A stretch of DNA of 6,881 nt from an uncultured Planctomycetota bacterium (lineage in GTDB: Bacteria > Planctomycetota > UBA1135 > UBA2386): NCBI GenBank assembly GCA_903925435.1, contig CAIYFF010000354.1, positions 1 through 6,881 on the forward strand, read 5' to 3'. Under the pieces are notes generated by a model. It saw only the letters and a list, made by a program, of their open reading frames with translations. It had not been told where the DNA came from and did not search any database. A program made the position numbers and the translations under genes. Shown here piece by piece: positions 6,476 through 6,881 of this stretch (positions within the stretch are counted from its first letter, which is position 1; each line of letters opens with the position of its first letter).

Positions 6476-6504
6476 TGGAACCTCGCGAGGACGCAGCCCA
6501 TACT
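6476..6504 (+). promoter_or_regulatory. Possible promoter of the thioesterase gene with a palindrome in the spacer
   Basis: TGGAAC (6476-6481, 3 of 6 to the -35 consensus) and CATACT (6499-6504, 4 of 6 to the -10 consensus, with the key A and final T) have an ideal 17-bp spacing. The -10-like box ends 7 nt before the ATG at 6512, so the transcript could be leaderless. A perfect 10-bp palindrome, CCTCGCGAGG (6481-6490), falls inside the spacer and might be an operator. The whole 75-bp gap (6437-6511) must also carry any promoter for the divergent oxidoreductase gene. Confidence 0.3.
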
Positions 6505-6511
6505 CGGCCCA

Positions 6512-6881
6512 ATGATGCAGAGCCTGCAGGACCACTACGCCCCCAACAACGCGTGCTTTGGCTGCGGTCCGAAGAACCAGAAGGGACTGCGCATCAAGAG
6601 CTACGTGCAGGGCGACGAGGTCGTCTGCACGTGGACTCCGGAGCCGCACCACGAAGCGTTCCCGGGTGTGCTCAATGGCGGCATCGTCGGCGCCCTCCTC
6701 GACTGCCACCTCAACTGGACGGCCGCGAACCACCTGATGCTGCGGTCCGGCGCTTCGACCCCGCCGTGCACGGTGACCGCCGAATATGCGGTCAAGCTGC
6801 GGCGGCCGACCCCCACGAACGGCCCCGTGACGCTGCGCGCCAAAGTCACCGAGGCTGGCGACGACCGCGCCAAGGTCACCG
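6512..6881 (+). CDS. PaaI-like hotdog-fold thioesterase (partial, 3' end outside window)
   Basis: The reading frame from ATG 6512 (or the next codon, ATG 6515) encodes 123 residues before the right edge. An N-terminal C15-F-G-C18-G motif followed by NQKGLRIK is typical of a PaaI/4HBT thioesterase subgroup. The hotdog signature is FPGVLNGGIVGALLDCH (50-66): asparagine (N55) replaces the histidine of the commoner HGG motif, and D64 sits at the usual acidic position of the central helix. Strands follow with TAEYAVKLRRPTP (89-101) and VTLRAKVTE (106-114). Such enzymes hydrolyse acyl-CoA thioesters in the cytoplasm; the acyl substrate is unknown. The visible part covers most of a typical 140-170 residue domain, so probably only the last strand is missing. 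It diverges from the oxidoreductase gene, and a leaderless start is plausible. Confidence 0.88.
   Translation, partial: MMQSLQDHYAPNNACFGCGPKNQKGLRIKSYVQGDEVVCTWTPEPHHEAFPGVLNGGIVGALLDCHLNWTAANHLMLRSGASTPPCTVTAEYAVKLRRPTPTNGPVTLRAKVTEAGDDRAKVT

Noticed and set aside
6437..6733. N-terminal extension of the oxidoreductase frame to 6733
   Set aside because: It overlaps the thioesterase gene in antisense and would bury the Tat signal that should be N-terminal.

Overview
The window is a GC-rich stretch of bacterial chromosome, by eye about two-thirds GC. It most likely comes from a member of the Planctomycetota, with Verrucomicrobiota or a neighbouring lineage less likely. The argument is gene content: a large secreted PSCyt2/PSD1 (DUF1549/DUF1553) protein, a Tat-exported Gfo/Idh/MocA oxidoreductase and an FHA-linked trypsin-like protease are a characteristic combination there. 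No gene start has a convincing Shine-Dalgarno sequence, which also fits. I see no rRNA, tRNA, CRISPR array, insertion sequence or phage gene.

Layout: positions 1-4327 hold three genes on the minus strand, transcribed right to left. First is a membrane-anchored serine protease with a cytoplasmic FHA-like domain (2939-4327). Second is the PSCyt2/PSD1 protein (357-2942), whose start codon overlaps the protease stop in an ATGA. Third, after a 107-bp gap with a GC hairpin, is the 5' end of a lipoprotein gene (1-249) that resembles the start of a vanadium-dependent haloperoxidase/PAP2-type family and runs off the left edge. A CutC-family gene (4349-5119, plus strand) diverges from the protease gene with 21 bp between the start codons. 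It converges with the Gfo/Idh/MocA gene (5132-6436, minus strand) with 12 bp between stops. A PaaI-like hotdog thioesterase (6512 onward, plus strand) starts 75 bp from the Gfo/Idh/MocA start and is cut by the right edge.

The minus-strand group is the most coherent unit. A single-pass protein with an FHA-like domain inside and a catalytically intact protease outside is translationally coupled to a secreted CxxCH-containing protein, and a lipoprotein gene follows. This suggests one envelope process that combines regulated proteolysis with a poorly understood oxidative or degradative enzyme complex. CutC, the oxidoreductase and the thioesterase look like independent single-gene units.

Intergenic DNA is minimal, with no gap above 107 bp. 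Several starts have a -10-like hexamer 6-9 nt upstream of the ATG, so leaderless or near-leaderless mRNAs are plausible.
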